The notes under the pieces are model-generated. The model was not told the DNA's origin. It saw nothing but the letters and a program-made list of their open reading frames with translations, and made no database searches. A DNA stretch of 30,504 bases, taken from Candidatus Parvarchaeota archaeon UBA573 (GTDB lineage: Archaea > Nanobdellota > Nanobdellia > Parvarchaeales > Parvarchaeaceae). Numbering within the stretch: position 1 is the stretch's first letter; each line of letters begins with the position of its first letter. The stretch covers positions 1-30,504 of the forward strand of contig DAPE01000018.1 of NCBI GenBank assembly GCA_002502045.1, written 5' to 3'. Shown here one piece after another: positions 1 through 5,631 of this stretch. The position numbers and the translations under genes were made by a program.

Positions 1-92
1 ATTAGGATAGCCCAGCCATATGTCATCATGTACTCTAAAGCTGATTGTGATCTTTTGCTTTTTATTGAAGTATCTAGATAATTAAAGGGCAT
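1..92 (-). CDS. Pilin-like class III signal-peptide surface protein, N-terminal part only
   Basis: Thirty codons are present before the window edge; the protein starts MPFNYLDT and continues through KRSQSALEYMMTYGWAIL. The K-R-S-Q-S-A-L-E-Y run followed by a hydrophobic helix is the class III (type IV pilin/archaellin-like) signal peptide, processed by an archaeal prepilin peptidase and used to build or anchor surface filaments. Residues 14-30 are almost identical to the start of the protein encoded at 16275-16727, and the promoters also match. The remainder lies off the left edge, so the C-terminal domain is unknown; in related archaea these N-termini precede varied domains such as LamG or DUF2341. 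The start is the ATG at 92, 27 nt after a TATA box, suggesting a leaderless transcript. The family call is firm, the specific role is not. Confidence 0.75.
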   Translation of the reverse strand, partial: MPFNYLDTSIKSKRSQSALEYMMTYGWAIL

Positions 93-112
93 ATTATTTG
101 ATGGAAAGTAAA

Positions 113-125
113 GGATATAAATATT
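113..125 (-). promoter_or_regulatory. TATA box of the partial pilin-like gene
   Basis: The minus strand reads AATATTTATATCC here, centred about 27 nt before the ATG at 92, the usual archaeal TATA distance for a leaderless mRNA. The same box and the roughly 20 nt after it recur before the pilin-like gene at 16727. Confidence 0.6.
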
Positions 126-292
126 TCTGAGATAAAACAAAATAAAAAATCTTTGAATTTTTAGATATTAAAATTCTAAAGCAAAAACTGTTAATTTAAA
201 TTTAGCAGTTATTTTACAAACACAAAATAATCAGATAATCAAAAATTTTAAATAATGCTTCTTTAATATAAAATAATAAAAATGTGAAACAA

Positions 293-709
293 TTATTTCA
301 TTCCTTTTATAAGCTTCTGGCCCATTAAATCGGAATAAGTAACCTGTGCGCCTTCTTTCATTTTATCCTTTAATTCTTCCGGTATGTCTGCATCAAAAAC
401 TTCATACGATTCCATATCCATAAGCTGGACCTTACCATCATTAAGGCTTATCACCTGTGCGATTCTTTTCTCTATTATTGGAATCTTGGCCCTGTCCTCG
501 GCAGACATTACGAAAACTCGCTTTTTACCATCTATAACGCCAACGGCTTCAACTCTAGCTTTTGCATGCCCATGCTTTCCTGGAGCACTTAACGCTAGGT
601 CAGTTATTTTGCATATAAACTGGTCGTCTACCAGTATAGTATCTCCCTTCCTTAATTCATTTATACCAGCAACTTTAAAATCCATATCTCTGTTTACTAT
701 TTTTAGCAT
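293..709 (-). CDS. eif5a: Translation factor aIF5A (hypusine-containing)
   Basis: This 138-residue protein is the archaeal homologue of eIF5A/EF-P, which binds the ribosomal E site and relieves stalling at polyproline and other hard peptide bonds. The loop SAPGKHGHAK at residues 41-50 is the signature; Lys45 is the residue converted to (deoxy)hypusine. An SH3-like N-terminal domain (about residues 12-75) is followed by an OB-fold domain (about 76-138), the normal length for archaea. The ATG at 709 was chosen because a TATA box lies 27 nt upstream; Met9 is a possible alternative. It is divergent from malic enzyme, with a 95-nt shared promoter region. No deoxyhypusine synthase is in the window. 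Assignment is secure. Confidence 0.97.
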   Translation of the reverse strand: MLKIVNRDMDFKVAGINELRKGDTILVDDQFICKITDLALSAPGKHGHAKARVEAVGVIDGKKRVFVMSAEDRAKIPIIEKRIAQVISLNDGKVQLMDMESYEVFDADIPEELKDKMKEGAQVTYSDLMGQKLIKGMK

Positions 710-735
710 ATAAATATTGCTTTTTTCTATGAATC

Positions 736-744
736 ATATAAAAA
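736..744 (-). promoter_or_regulatory. TATA box for aIF5A
   Basis: The minus strand reads TTTTTATAT, 27-35 nt before the aIF5A ATG, with no Shine-Dalgarno sequence between. This fits a leaderless or near-leaderless archaeal transcript. Confidence 0.6.
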
Positions 745-775
745 GGGATAAAATTCAATGGAAAAAGGGAAAATC

Positions 776-784
776 TTTAAATAT
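776..784 (+). promoter_or_regulatory. TATA box for malic enzyme
   Basis: TTTAAATAT is centred about 25 nt before the ATG at 805. No ribosome binding site follows, so the mRNA is probably leaderless. It sits back to back with the aIF5A promoter. Confidence 0.55.
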
Positions 785-804
785 AGCACATACGATAATA
801 GTAT

Positions 805-2064
805 ATGGATAAGAAGCTAGATTATTCTAAACTGGCAATAGACTACTCAAAGAAATACGGCGGCAAAATAGAACTGAAACCGACTTTAAAAATAAAATCA
901 TTAAGAGACTTGTCAATAGTCTACACTCCTGGAATAGCGGCTGTTTCCAATGCAATAAGCAAAGACAGTCGTTTGTCATGGGATTTGACATGGAGATGGA
1001 ATACAATTTTTATAATAACAAATGGAACAAGAGTACTTGGCCTTGGAGATATAGGCCCACTTGCTTCTTTGCCAGTTATGGAAGGCAAATCTCTGATATA
1101 CAAGGAATTTGGTGGAGTAAACGCCATACCTATACCGATAGAAACAAAGGAAGTGGATGAATTTGTAAACGTTGTAAAAAATATATCAGTAACAAGTGGG
1201 GGAATACATTTGGAGGATATAGAATCACCATTCTGCTTTGAAGTACTGGAAAGATTACAGCAGGAATTAAAAGTTCCAGTATGGCATGACGACCAGCAGG
1301 GAACAGCTGCTGCTGCTCTTGCAGGACTGATAAATGCTACTAAACTGGCTGATAAGGACTTAAAGAAAAGTAAGATTGTCATGATAGGCGCAGGGGCCGC
1401 AAATATTGCATTGTTTCGTATACTTGAAAAGTATGGTATTGACACGGGAAACATAATAATAGGAGACAGCAAAGGTCCGCTTTACAACGGCAGAGATGAC
1501 ACTGAGATAATAAAAACAACAAACAGATGGAAATATGAAGTTATGAAAAAATCCAATAAAGACTCAGTTACTGATGCTGACAAGTCGTTTGAGGGTGCAG
1601 ATATTGTTATAGGATTCAGCAGAGAAGGTAGCATAAAACCAGAGTGGATAAGAAAAATGAATTCAAAGCCAATAGTATTCGCAGATGCAAATCCAAACCC
1701 AGAAATTTCTCCTGAAGAAGCTTACAAGGCAGGAGCTTATATTGTTTCCACAGGAAGATCTGATTACCCGAATCAGATAAACAACAGCCTTATATTTCCA
1801 GCGCTTTTCAGAGGCGTACTTGATTCAAAAGCCAAAAAGATAGATGATTATACCGCCATAGTAGCTGCAGAAGAACTTGCAAAATTTGCACAGGAAAGAG
1901 GATTAAAGAAAGATTATATAGTTCCAAATATGGAAGAAAGAGAATTGTATCCAAGGATAGCGTCGGGTGTTGCAGAAGATTTAGTTAAAAGAGGATTGTC
2001 AGACATTAAGGGAAGCAGAGAATACTTCTATAAAAAAGCGAAGAAGATTATAGGTTTAAAGTAA
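805..2064 (+). CDS. NAD(P)-dependent malic enzyme (malate dehydrogenase, oxaloacetate-decarboxylating)
   Basis: The enzyme oxidatively decarboxylates malate to pyruvate and CO2 in the cytoplasm, linking the TCA acids to pyruvate. Of 419 residues, the N-terminal malic domain carries YTPG with the catalytic Tyr40, Lys95 in EGKSL, the metal-binding Glu137-Asp138 in HLEDIESP and Asp162-Asp163 in HDDQQGTA. A Rossmann NAD(P) domain follows with GAGAAN at 195-200. The length matches the short bacterial/archaeal form without the phosphotransacetylase-like extension. Residues 58-66 (SWDLTWRWN) depart from the usual lysine/glycine-rich segment before the VLGLGDIGP motif, a local oddity. It is monocistronic, starts leaderless at 805 and ends before a hairpin with a T-run. 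Cofactor choice cannot be read from sequence with confidence. Confidence 0.95.
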   Translation: MDKKLDYSKLAIDYSKKYGGKIELKPTLKIKSLRDLSIVYTPGIAAVSNAISKDSRLSWDLTWRWNTIFIITNGTRVLGLGDIGPLASLPVMEGKSLIYKEFGGVNAIPIPIETKEVDEFVNVVKNISVTSGGIHLEDIESPFCFEVLERLQQELKVPVWHDDQQGTAAAALAGLINATKLADKDLKKSKIVMIGAGAANIALFRILEKYGIDTGNIIIGDSKGPLYNGRDDTEIIKTTNRWKYEVMKKSNKDSVTDADKSFEGADIVIGFSREGSIKPEWIRKMNSKPIVFADANPNPEISPEEAYKAGAYIVSTGRSDYPNQINNSLIFPALFRGVLDSKAKKIDDYTAIVAAEELAKFAQERGLKKDYIVPNMEERELYPRIASGVAEDLVKRGLSDIKGSREYFYKKAKKIIGLK

Positions 2065-2085
2065 ACCATATTATACATAAAATAT

Positions 2086-2102
2086 TGAATTATTATAATT
2101 CA
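2086..2102. repeat. 17-nt perfect palindrome downstream of malic enzyme
   Basis: TGAATTAT-T-ATAATTCA is a perfect inverted repeat 22 nt after the malic enzyme stop. It could form an RNA hairpin aiding mRNA ending or stability, or be a chance AT-rich palindrome. Confidence 0.4.
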
Positions 2103-2108
2103 TTTAAT

Positions 2109-2125
2109 AAGGCTTGCCTTTTTTT
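2109..2125 (+). terminator. Hairpin plus T7 terminator of malic enzyme
   Basis: AAGGC-TT-GCCTT, an inverted repeat with 5-bp arms, runs straight into seven consecutive T residues at 2119-2125. Archaeal RNA polymerase ends on T-runs, so this is a likely terminator for the gene ending at 2064. On the other strand dnaG converges and stops at 2218. Confidence 0.55.
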
Positions 2126-2217
2126 ACTTTTATAATATTAGCTTTAGCTAGCTTTATTTTAAGTAATACAAGTAAATCGCCAGTCTATATTGCTCTTAAA
2201 GCCATTACAAAGTAAGT

Positions 2218-3399
2218 TTACCTGTATTTGTAGCCAATGTCATCATATGAAAGTAGTTTTACGGACGAACTGCTTGCCAATATTTTGCTTCCTATAACAT
2301 ATTTTATATCGCTTTCTTCGGCTGCCTTTGATATTTCATCAGTTACCAAGCCGTCAAGAACAAGCATATATATGTTTTCTAGATTGAGTATCGCGTCTTC
2401 AACTCCTTTATATGGTATTCTTCCAAGTATCTCAAACTTATTGTTTACAAGAAACGCTCCTCTAGTTCCTATTATATCATTGACTAAAGGTGTAACTTTT
2501 TCCTTTATTTCTGGTGACACTTCAACTGCTGCAGATTGAGCCACCTTTTTAGGGGCAGAAGATTCTCTCTTTAATGAGGGATCATAGTCCTCTATAGGTA
2601 CTTTAGCGCGAAGTGCTTGGTTTATTTCCTTCTTTGAAAGTTCTTCTACTTCCGTTCCTGAAGGGGCTTTTGCTATGAAATCTACATGTCCTTGCTGCAT
2701 GAATGAGTTTATTATCATGTCACCGCCTCTGTCTCCATCCACAAACAAGGTGACTATTTTCTTTCTGCTCAAATCGATGACAGTTTTTGGTATGTTAGTT
2801 CCATTCATCCCTATTATGTTAGAGAAGCCATGCTTAAGCATGTTCATTACATCTGCTCTTCCTTCTACTACGATTATCTCTTCTGAATCTTCTAAATCAG
2901 GACCAGCTGGTAACTTTTCAGAGCCATATTCAACGAACTCCTTCTGCCTTACCTCTTCGTAGAGTTTCTGTAGTAATTCTGTTGTATCAACTTCGGAGAC
3001 TTTCATAGCTTCTTCAAGAAGCTTCTGAGCTCTGTTCATAATGTATTCTCTCTTAGAGATCCTTACATCCTCTATCTTATCAACTGAAACTGTAGCCTTC
3101 GAAGGGCCTATCCTATCAATAGTCTCTATCGCTGCGCCTATCAATGCTGTTTCTGCCATTCCTAAAGAAGTGGGTATAGTTATCTCACCATTAGTCTTTC
3201 CGCCAGCTGCAGAACTCTCTACGTTTATTCTTCCTATTTTACCGTTTTTCTGTGCTTCTCTTAAATCTAATTCTTCACCTAATAGACCCTCGGTCTGCCC
3301 GAATACCGCACCTATAACATCTGGTTTATCAATCAGACTGTCAGCGGTAAACTTTGCATGAAGGATATACTTAAAAGAAGTAGGTCCTATCTTTGCCAT
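2218..3399 (-). CDS. dnaG: Archaeal DnaG (Toprim primase, exosome-associated)
   Basis: This 393-residue protein is archaeal DnaG, which has bacterial-type primase activity in vitro and is a known subunit of the archaeal RNA exosome. The N-terminal domain (1-165) precedes a Toprim domain with Glu179 in VVEGRADV and Asp221-x-Asp223 in VDGDRGGD, the metal-binding residues. The C-terminal half after about residue 285 is the archaea-specific tail. It has no zinc-finger domain, as is normal for the archaeal family. The start ATG at 3399 is fixed by a strong Shine-Dalgarno GGAGGTG 7 nt upstream. A leader of about 100 nt with three hairpins lies ahead of it. The window also encodes a eukaryotic-type primase (28181-29455), so both archaeal primase types are present. 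Confidence 0.95.
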   Translation of the reverse strand: MAKIGPTSFKYILHAKFTADSLIDKPDVIGAVFGQTEGLLGEELDLREAQKNGKIGRINVESSAAGGKTNGEITIPTSLGMAETALIGAAIETIDRIGPSKATVSVDKIEDVRISKREYIMNRAQKLLEEAMKVSEVDTTELLQKLYEEVRQKEFVEYGSEKLPAGPDLEDSEEIIVVEGRADVMNMLKHGFSNIIGMNGTNIPKTVIDLSRKKIVTLFVDGDRGGDMIINSFMQQGHVDFIAKAPSGTEVEELSKKEINQALRAKVPIEDYDPSLKRESSAPKKVAQSAAVEVSPEIKEKVTPLVNDIIGTRGAFLVNNKFEILGRIPYKGVEDAILNLENIYMLVLDGLVTDEISKAAEESDIKYVIGSKILASSSSVKLLSYDDIGYKYR

Positions 3400-3406
3400 A
3401 ATTCAA

Positions 3407-3413
3407 CACCTCC
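3407..3413 (-). promoter_or_regulatory. Strong Shine-Dalgarno site for dnaG
   Basis: The minus strand reads GGAGGTG with a 7-nt spacer to the dnaG ATG. Many genes in this window appear leaderless, so a strong site after a long leader stands out and fixes the start. Confidence 0.75.
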
Positions 3414-3422
3414 TATTTATTC

Positions 3423-3495
3423 AAAAAGACCCACTTGGGCCAAATTGTTAATCGTGATTTAAGGTCTAATCGACCAAAGTCACTTTGTATGACTT
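3423..3495 (-). promoter_or_regulatory. Structured dnaG leader: three hairpins and a U-run (possible attenuator or small RNA)
   Basis: On the minus strand three inverted repeats follow one another: AAGTCA-7nt-TGACTT (3477-3495), GGTC-5nt-GACC (3463-3475) and GGCCC-AAGT-GGGTC (3428-3441, one G-U pair). The last is followed directly by TTTTT (3423-3427), like an intrinsic terminator, 10 nt before the Shine-Dalgarno site. A TATA box at 3521-3532 would start RNA at about 3497, just before the first hairpin. Either the dnaG leader is regulated by structure, or a roughly 75-nt RNA is made from this promoter. No known RNA family is recognised. Confidence 0.4.
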
Positions 3496-3520
3496 ACTAT
3501 ATTATTATTAGACTTTTCAA

Positions 3521-3532
3521 GGTTTATATAGC
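3521..3532 (-). promoter_or_regulatory. TATA box upstream of the dnaG leader
   Basis: The minus strand reads GCTATATAAACC. A start site about 25 nt downstream would fall near 3497, giving dnaG a leader of about 98 nt. Confidence 0.5.
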
Positions 3533-3554
3533 TTTCCAGCTAATACAATGAAGT

Positions 3555-4154
3555 TCAATTCACTGCAGAGAAGGATACCTGTATAGTTGCATTCATAGTA
3601 AAACCCCTGAAATCAAAATTTACTGGGCAGGAAAGATTGATTCTTGGGCAGCGTATAAATGTTGCGTTGTAAAAGCCAAATGGAAAAGTCAGGTTTGCAT
3701 TAAAGTTACCTGCCTCCAATACTTTTATTACCTGTGGCTGAAGAGGCCATTGAAGTGTAGCAGTTTGATTAGGAAGAAGTTTTGCTACCGTAATTGCATT
3801 GCATGAAGCTACATTCTTTTCATAACTTAGATTTGCTGTATATTTTGGATAAACAACTCCAGAAAAAGCAGAAACACAGCCTGAAAGGTAGCCTATATCA
3901 GAACTACCGCTATTTTTTAGTTTAACCAAGATGTAAAGCTGGTTATTTGAACCATTGAAGACGCTCGTTATGTTTACTATGTTTATTGGATAAAATGGAT
4001 TTGAAACGCTTTTCAGTTCCCAGCTTGTAACTCCTACAGACAATTGTTTTGCATTTCCAGCAGTCAACGCATAGTAAACCAAAAGCAGTGCAAATAAAAC
4101 CATAATAGCCAAAACAATATAAGTATCGGCGCTTCTTTTCCTCTGATTATTCAT
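3555..4154 (-). CDS. Membrane-anchored extracellular protein, four cysteines, multiple N-glycosylation sites
   Basis: I do not recognise a family. The 199-residue protein has a short basic N-terminus (NQRKRS), one transmembrane helix at about residues 12-30 and an outside domain of about 165 residues. That domain has eight N-x-S/T sequons (N61, N67, N108, N129, N154, N163, N173, N188) and four cysteines (93, 118, 169, 176) that could form two disulfides. Its Ser/Asn/Thr-rich beta-strand pattern suggests an immunoglobulin-like surface domain. The topology is right for an archaeal cell-envelope or pilus-associated protein. The ATG at 4154 lies 22-32 nt from a TATA box (4176-4186). It is divergent from the mercury operon and could feel the same operator, because one half-site (4191-4200) lies just upstream of its promoter. 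Confidence 0.7.
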   Translation of the reverse strand: MNNQRKRSADTYIVLAIMVLFALLLVYYALTAGNAKQLSVGVTSWELKSVSNPFYPINIVNITSVFNGSNNQLYILVKLKNSGSSDIGYLSGCVSAFSGVVYPKYTANLSYEKNVASCNAITVAKLLPNQTATLQWPLQPQVIKVLEAGNFNANLTFPFGFYNATFIRCPRINLSCPVNFDFRGFTMNATIQVSFSAVN

Positions 4155-4175
4155 TAATTTACTTTATTTTATTAG

Positions 4176-4186
4176 TTTAAATATTT
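4176..4186 (-). promoter_or_regulatory. TATA box of the divergent surface-protein gene
   Basis: The minus strand reads AATATTTAAAC, 22-32 nt before the ATG at 4154, consistent with a leaderless mRNA. Confidence 0.5.
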
Positions 4187-4190
4187 TAAG

Positions 4191-4234
4191 ATATGAAATA
4201 TAAAAAGATTTATATATGAAAAATATTTCATATA
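4191..4234 (+). promoter_or_regulatory. ArsR/SmtB-type operator over the mer-like operon promoter
   Basis: A perfect inverted repeat, TATATGAA-N6-TTCATATA, occupies 4213-4234. It overlaps the TATA box (4209-4217) and reaches to within 5 nt of the start codon. It matches the known ArsR/SmtB operator pattern TGAA-N6-TTCA flanked by AT. A further copy of the half-site, ATATGAAATA, lies at 4191-4200 and is the exact complement-inverse of 4224-4233. Binding here would block TBP/TFB or RNA polymerase. The obvious ligand is the ArsR protein encoded at 5308-5631 in the same operon (autoregulation). Confidence 0.75.
4209..4217 (+). promoter_or_regulatory. TATA box of the mer-like operon
   Basis: TTTATATAT is centred about 26 nt before the ATG at 4239, so the first gene is probably leaderless. 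The box is embedded in the inverted-repeat operator. Confidence 0.6.
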
Positions 4235-4238
4235 TGCA

Positions 4239-4760
4239 ATGATCCAGGATATAAAGAGGGTTATGACTGTGAAAAGGTATACATTGCTCTTTTCTATTTT
4301 ATTTGTGACAGTATTTACTCTCTATTTTTACCTATTAGAAAGCTCTGCTACAGGGATAATAGATTTTAAGTCGTATTATATTTACTTTGATTTGCTTTCA
4401 GCTTTTGCGGTGTCTTTTTTAATCAGCTTAGTTATAACTATGAACGTTTATTCCTACAAATTAAAGGCAAAGACAAGCAAAAAGCTGACTTTAGGCTCAA
4501 TAATTGGAGCGGTATTGCCAAGCAGCTTATGCTGCACGAGTATTATACCTTCATTGCTTGCTGTACTTGGATTTTCAACGTCTTTTATAGCGGGCAATGA
4601 CGGAAAAATACAGTCAATATTTTCTATTTACGGGCCAGGATTCATTGCAGCAGGTGTAATAATAGCATACATAGGTCTTGTTCAAATAACAAAAAACATA
4701 AATGCAAGCTGCAGGATAACTACTGCTGCTAAAGACGATTGCTGCGAGGTTAAAGAATGA
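4239..4760 (+). CDS. Four-helix membrane protein with vicinal cysteines, probable mercury (MerT-like) transporter
   Basis: This 173-residue protein has four predicted membrane helices (about 14-33, 47-71, 84-112 and 131-150). A Cys98-Cys99 pair within the third (LPSSLCCTSIIPS) and a C-terminal tail carry Cys158 and Cys168-Cys169. Paired cysteines in a helix and in a cytosolic loop or tail are the hallmark of MerT/MerF/MerC-type Hg(II) uptake proteins, which pass the ion to MerA. General similarity to MerT is weak, so the transporter call rests on the cysteine pattern and on MerA and ArsR in the same operon. It is the first gene; its stop overlaps the next start by 4 nt (ATGA). An alternative role is electron or thiol transfer with the thioredoxin that follows. 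Confidence 0.65.
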   Translation: MIQDIKRVMTVKRYTLLFSILFVTVFTLYFYLLESSATGIIDFKSYYIYFDLLSAFAVSFLISLVITMNVYSYKLKAKTSKKLTLGSIIGAVLPSSLCCTSIIPSLLAVLGFSTSFIAGNDGKIQSIFSIYGPGFIAAGVIIAYIGLVQITKNINASCRITTAAKDDCCEVKE

Positions 4761-5311
4761 AAATCAAGATGAAGTATATTTTATATGTGGTTGTGGTAGT
4801 AATCGCCGTAGTTCTTATACTAAATTTCTTCGTTTTAAACCATGCAAAAACTACTAAATATCTATCTGTAGGCGAAACTGCTCCAAATTACACTTTTCAG
4901 CTTGCAAACGGAAGCACTGAAAGCTTAAACAACTATAAAGGAGAACCACTTATTTTATGGTTTGTAGCCACATGGTGTAGCAGCTGTGCTCAGGGAAACA
5001 CTGCAGTAGCAAATAACCTTGCATTTTTCAAGGATCATAATGTAAAGATTTTGGAATTAGAACAGTATGATGACCTTGGAAGCGCAGGAATGCCTATTTC
5101 ACAGTTTATTTCGGAATATGGGAACAATAACACATATGTAACTGGGGGAGTTGCAAGCTATAATATGACTGTAGCTTATAACACTCCACCGACATTTCAA
5201 CTTGATATTTACTATCTGATAAGCCCTAGTGGAAAGATATTATATGTTGGAGAAGGAATTGCAAATGGGATAGGAAATCTTGAAGATTTAATATCCAAGA
5301 ATGGTTTATGA
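4757..5311 (+). CDS. Membrane-anchored TlpA/ResA-like thioredoxin-fold protein
   Basis: A single N-terminal helix (residues 7-27) anchors a thioredoxin fold of about 150 residues, expected outside the membrane. The active site is WCSSC (Cys74, Cys77) in FVATWCSSCAQG, and the preceding KGEPLILWFVATW strand is typical of TlpA/ResA. A likely cis-proline lies in NTPPTF. Such proteins reduce or exchange disulfides on envelope proteins. Its genes overlap by 4 nt on both sides (transporter-like gene before, ArsR after), so it is co-translated with the mercury genes. It may keep the transporter cysteines reduced, or itself bind Hg(II) and deliver it; both are inference. Several N-x-S/T sequons support an external location. 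Confidence 0.85.
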   Translation: MKIKMKYILYVVVVVIAVVLILNFFVLNHAKTTKYLSVGETAPNYTFQLANGSTESLNNYKGEPLILWFVATWCSSCAQGNTAVANNLAFFKDHNVKILELEQYDDLGSAGMPISQFISEYGNNNTYVTGGVASYNMTVAYNTPPTFQLDIYYLISPSGKILYVGEGIANGIGNLEDLISKNGL

Positions 5312-5631
5312 AAAACGTAACAAGCCTTTTCTTTGAGGCATTTTCAAACAAAAATAGATTTGAAATACTGATGCAGCTAAGAAATAAAGAATTATGTGCT
5401 GGAGAACTGCAGCAAAAACTGAAAATAGAACAGACTAACCTATCACATGATTTAAAATGTTTGCTTAACTGTAGATTCATAAGCGTAAGAAAAGACGGAA
5501 GGAAAAGAATTTACAGAATTAACAATGAAACCAAAGAATTAGTTGATGAAGTAGCTAACCACATTAAAAATTATGAAGTTTACTTAAAGAAATGCGGTAT
5601 ACTAAAGGAGGAGCAAAATGGAAGAATATGA
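5308..5631 (+). CDS. ArsR/SmtB-family metal-responsive repressor (probable mercury sensor)
   Basis: This 107-residue winged-helix protein has the ArsR layout: AFSNKNRFEILMQL in helix 2, QTNLSHDLKCLLNC as recognition helix (about 42-55) and the DGRKRIYRI wing (about 63-71). Cysteines 30, 51, 55 and 96 are placed where thiophilic-metal sensors of this family keep ligands: after helix 2, in or just after the recognition helix, and in the C-terminal helix. Archaeal mercury operons are known to use ArsR-type regulators. The operon promoter has a matching TGAA-N6-TTCA operator. The start overlaps the thioredoxin stop by 4 nt and its 3' end overlaps merA by 14 nt. Hg(II) is the likely inducer from context; As or Cd is possible. 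Confidence 0.9.
   Translation: MKNVTSLFFEAFSNKNRFEILMQLRNKELCAGELQQKLKIEQTNLSHDLKCLLNCRFISVRKDGRKRIYRINNETKELVDEVANHIKNYEVYLKKCGILKEEQNGRI
5607..5613 (+). promoter_or_regulatory. Shine-Dalgarno site of merA inside arsR
   Basis: GGAGGAG lies 4 nt before the merA ATG at 5618, within the last codons of the ArsR gene. It fixes the merA start and secures internal translation in the operon. Confidence 0.7.

Noticed and set aside
93..292. Possible RNA gene in the gap before aIF5A
   Set aside because: Only AT-rich sequence with short A/T runs and the promoter of the leftmost gene; no cloverleaf, box C/D motifs or stable hairpins were found.
921..1472. 183-codon open frame antisense to malic enzyme
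   Set aside because: The sense strand encodes all malic enzyme motifs; the antisense product has no recognisable family or start signals.
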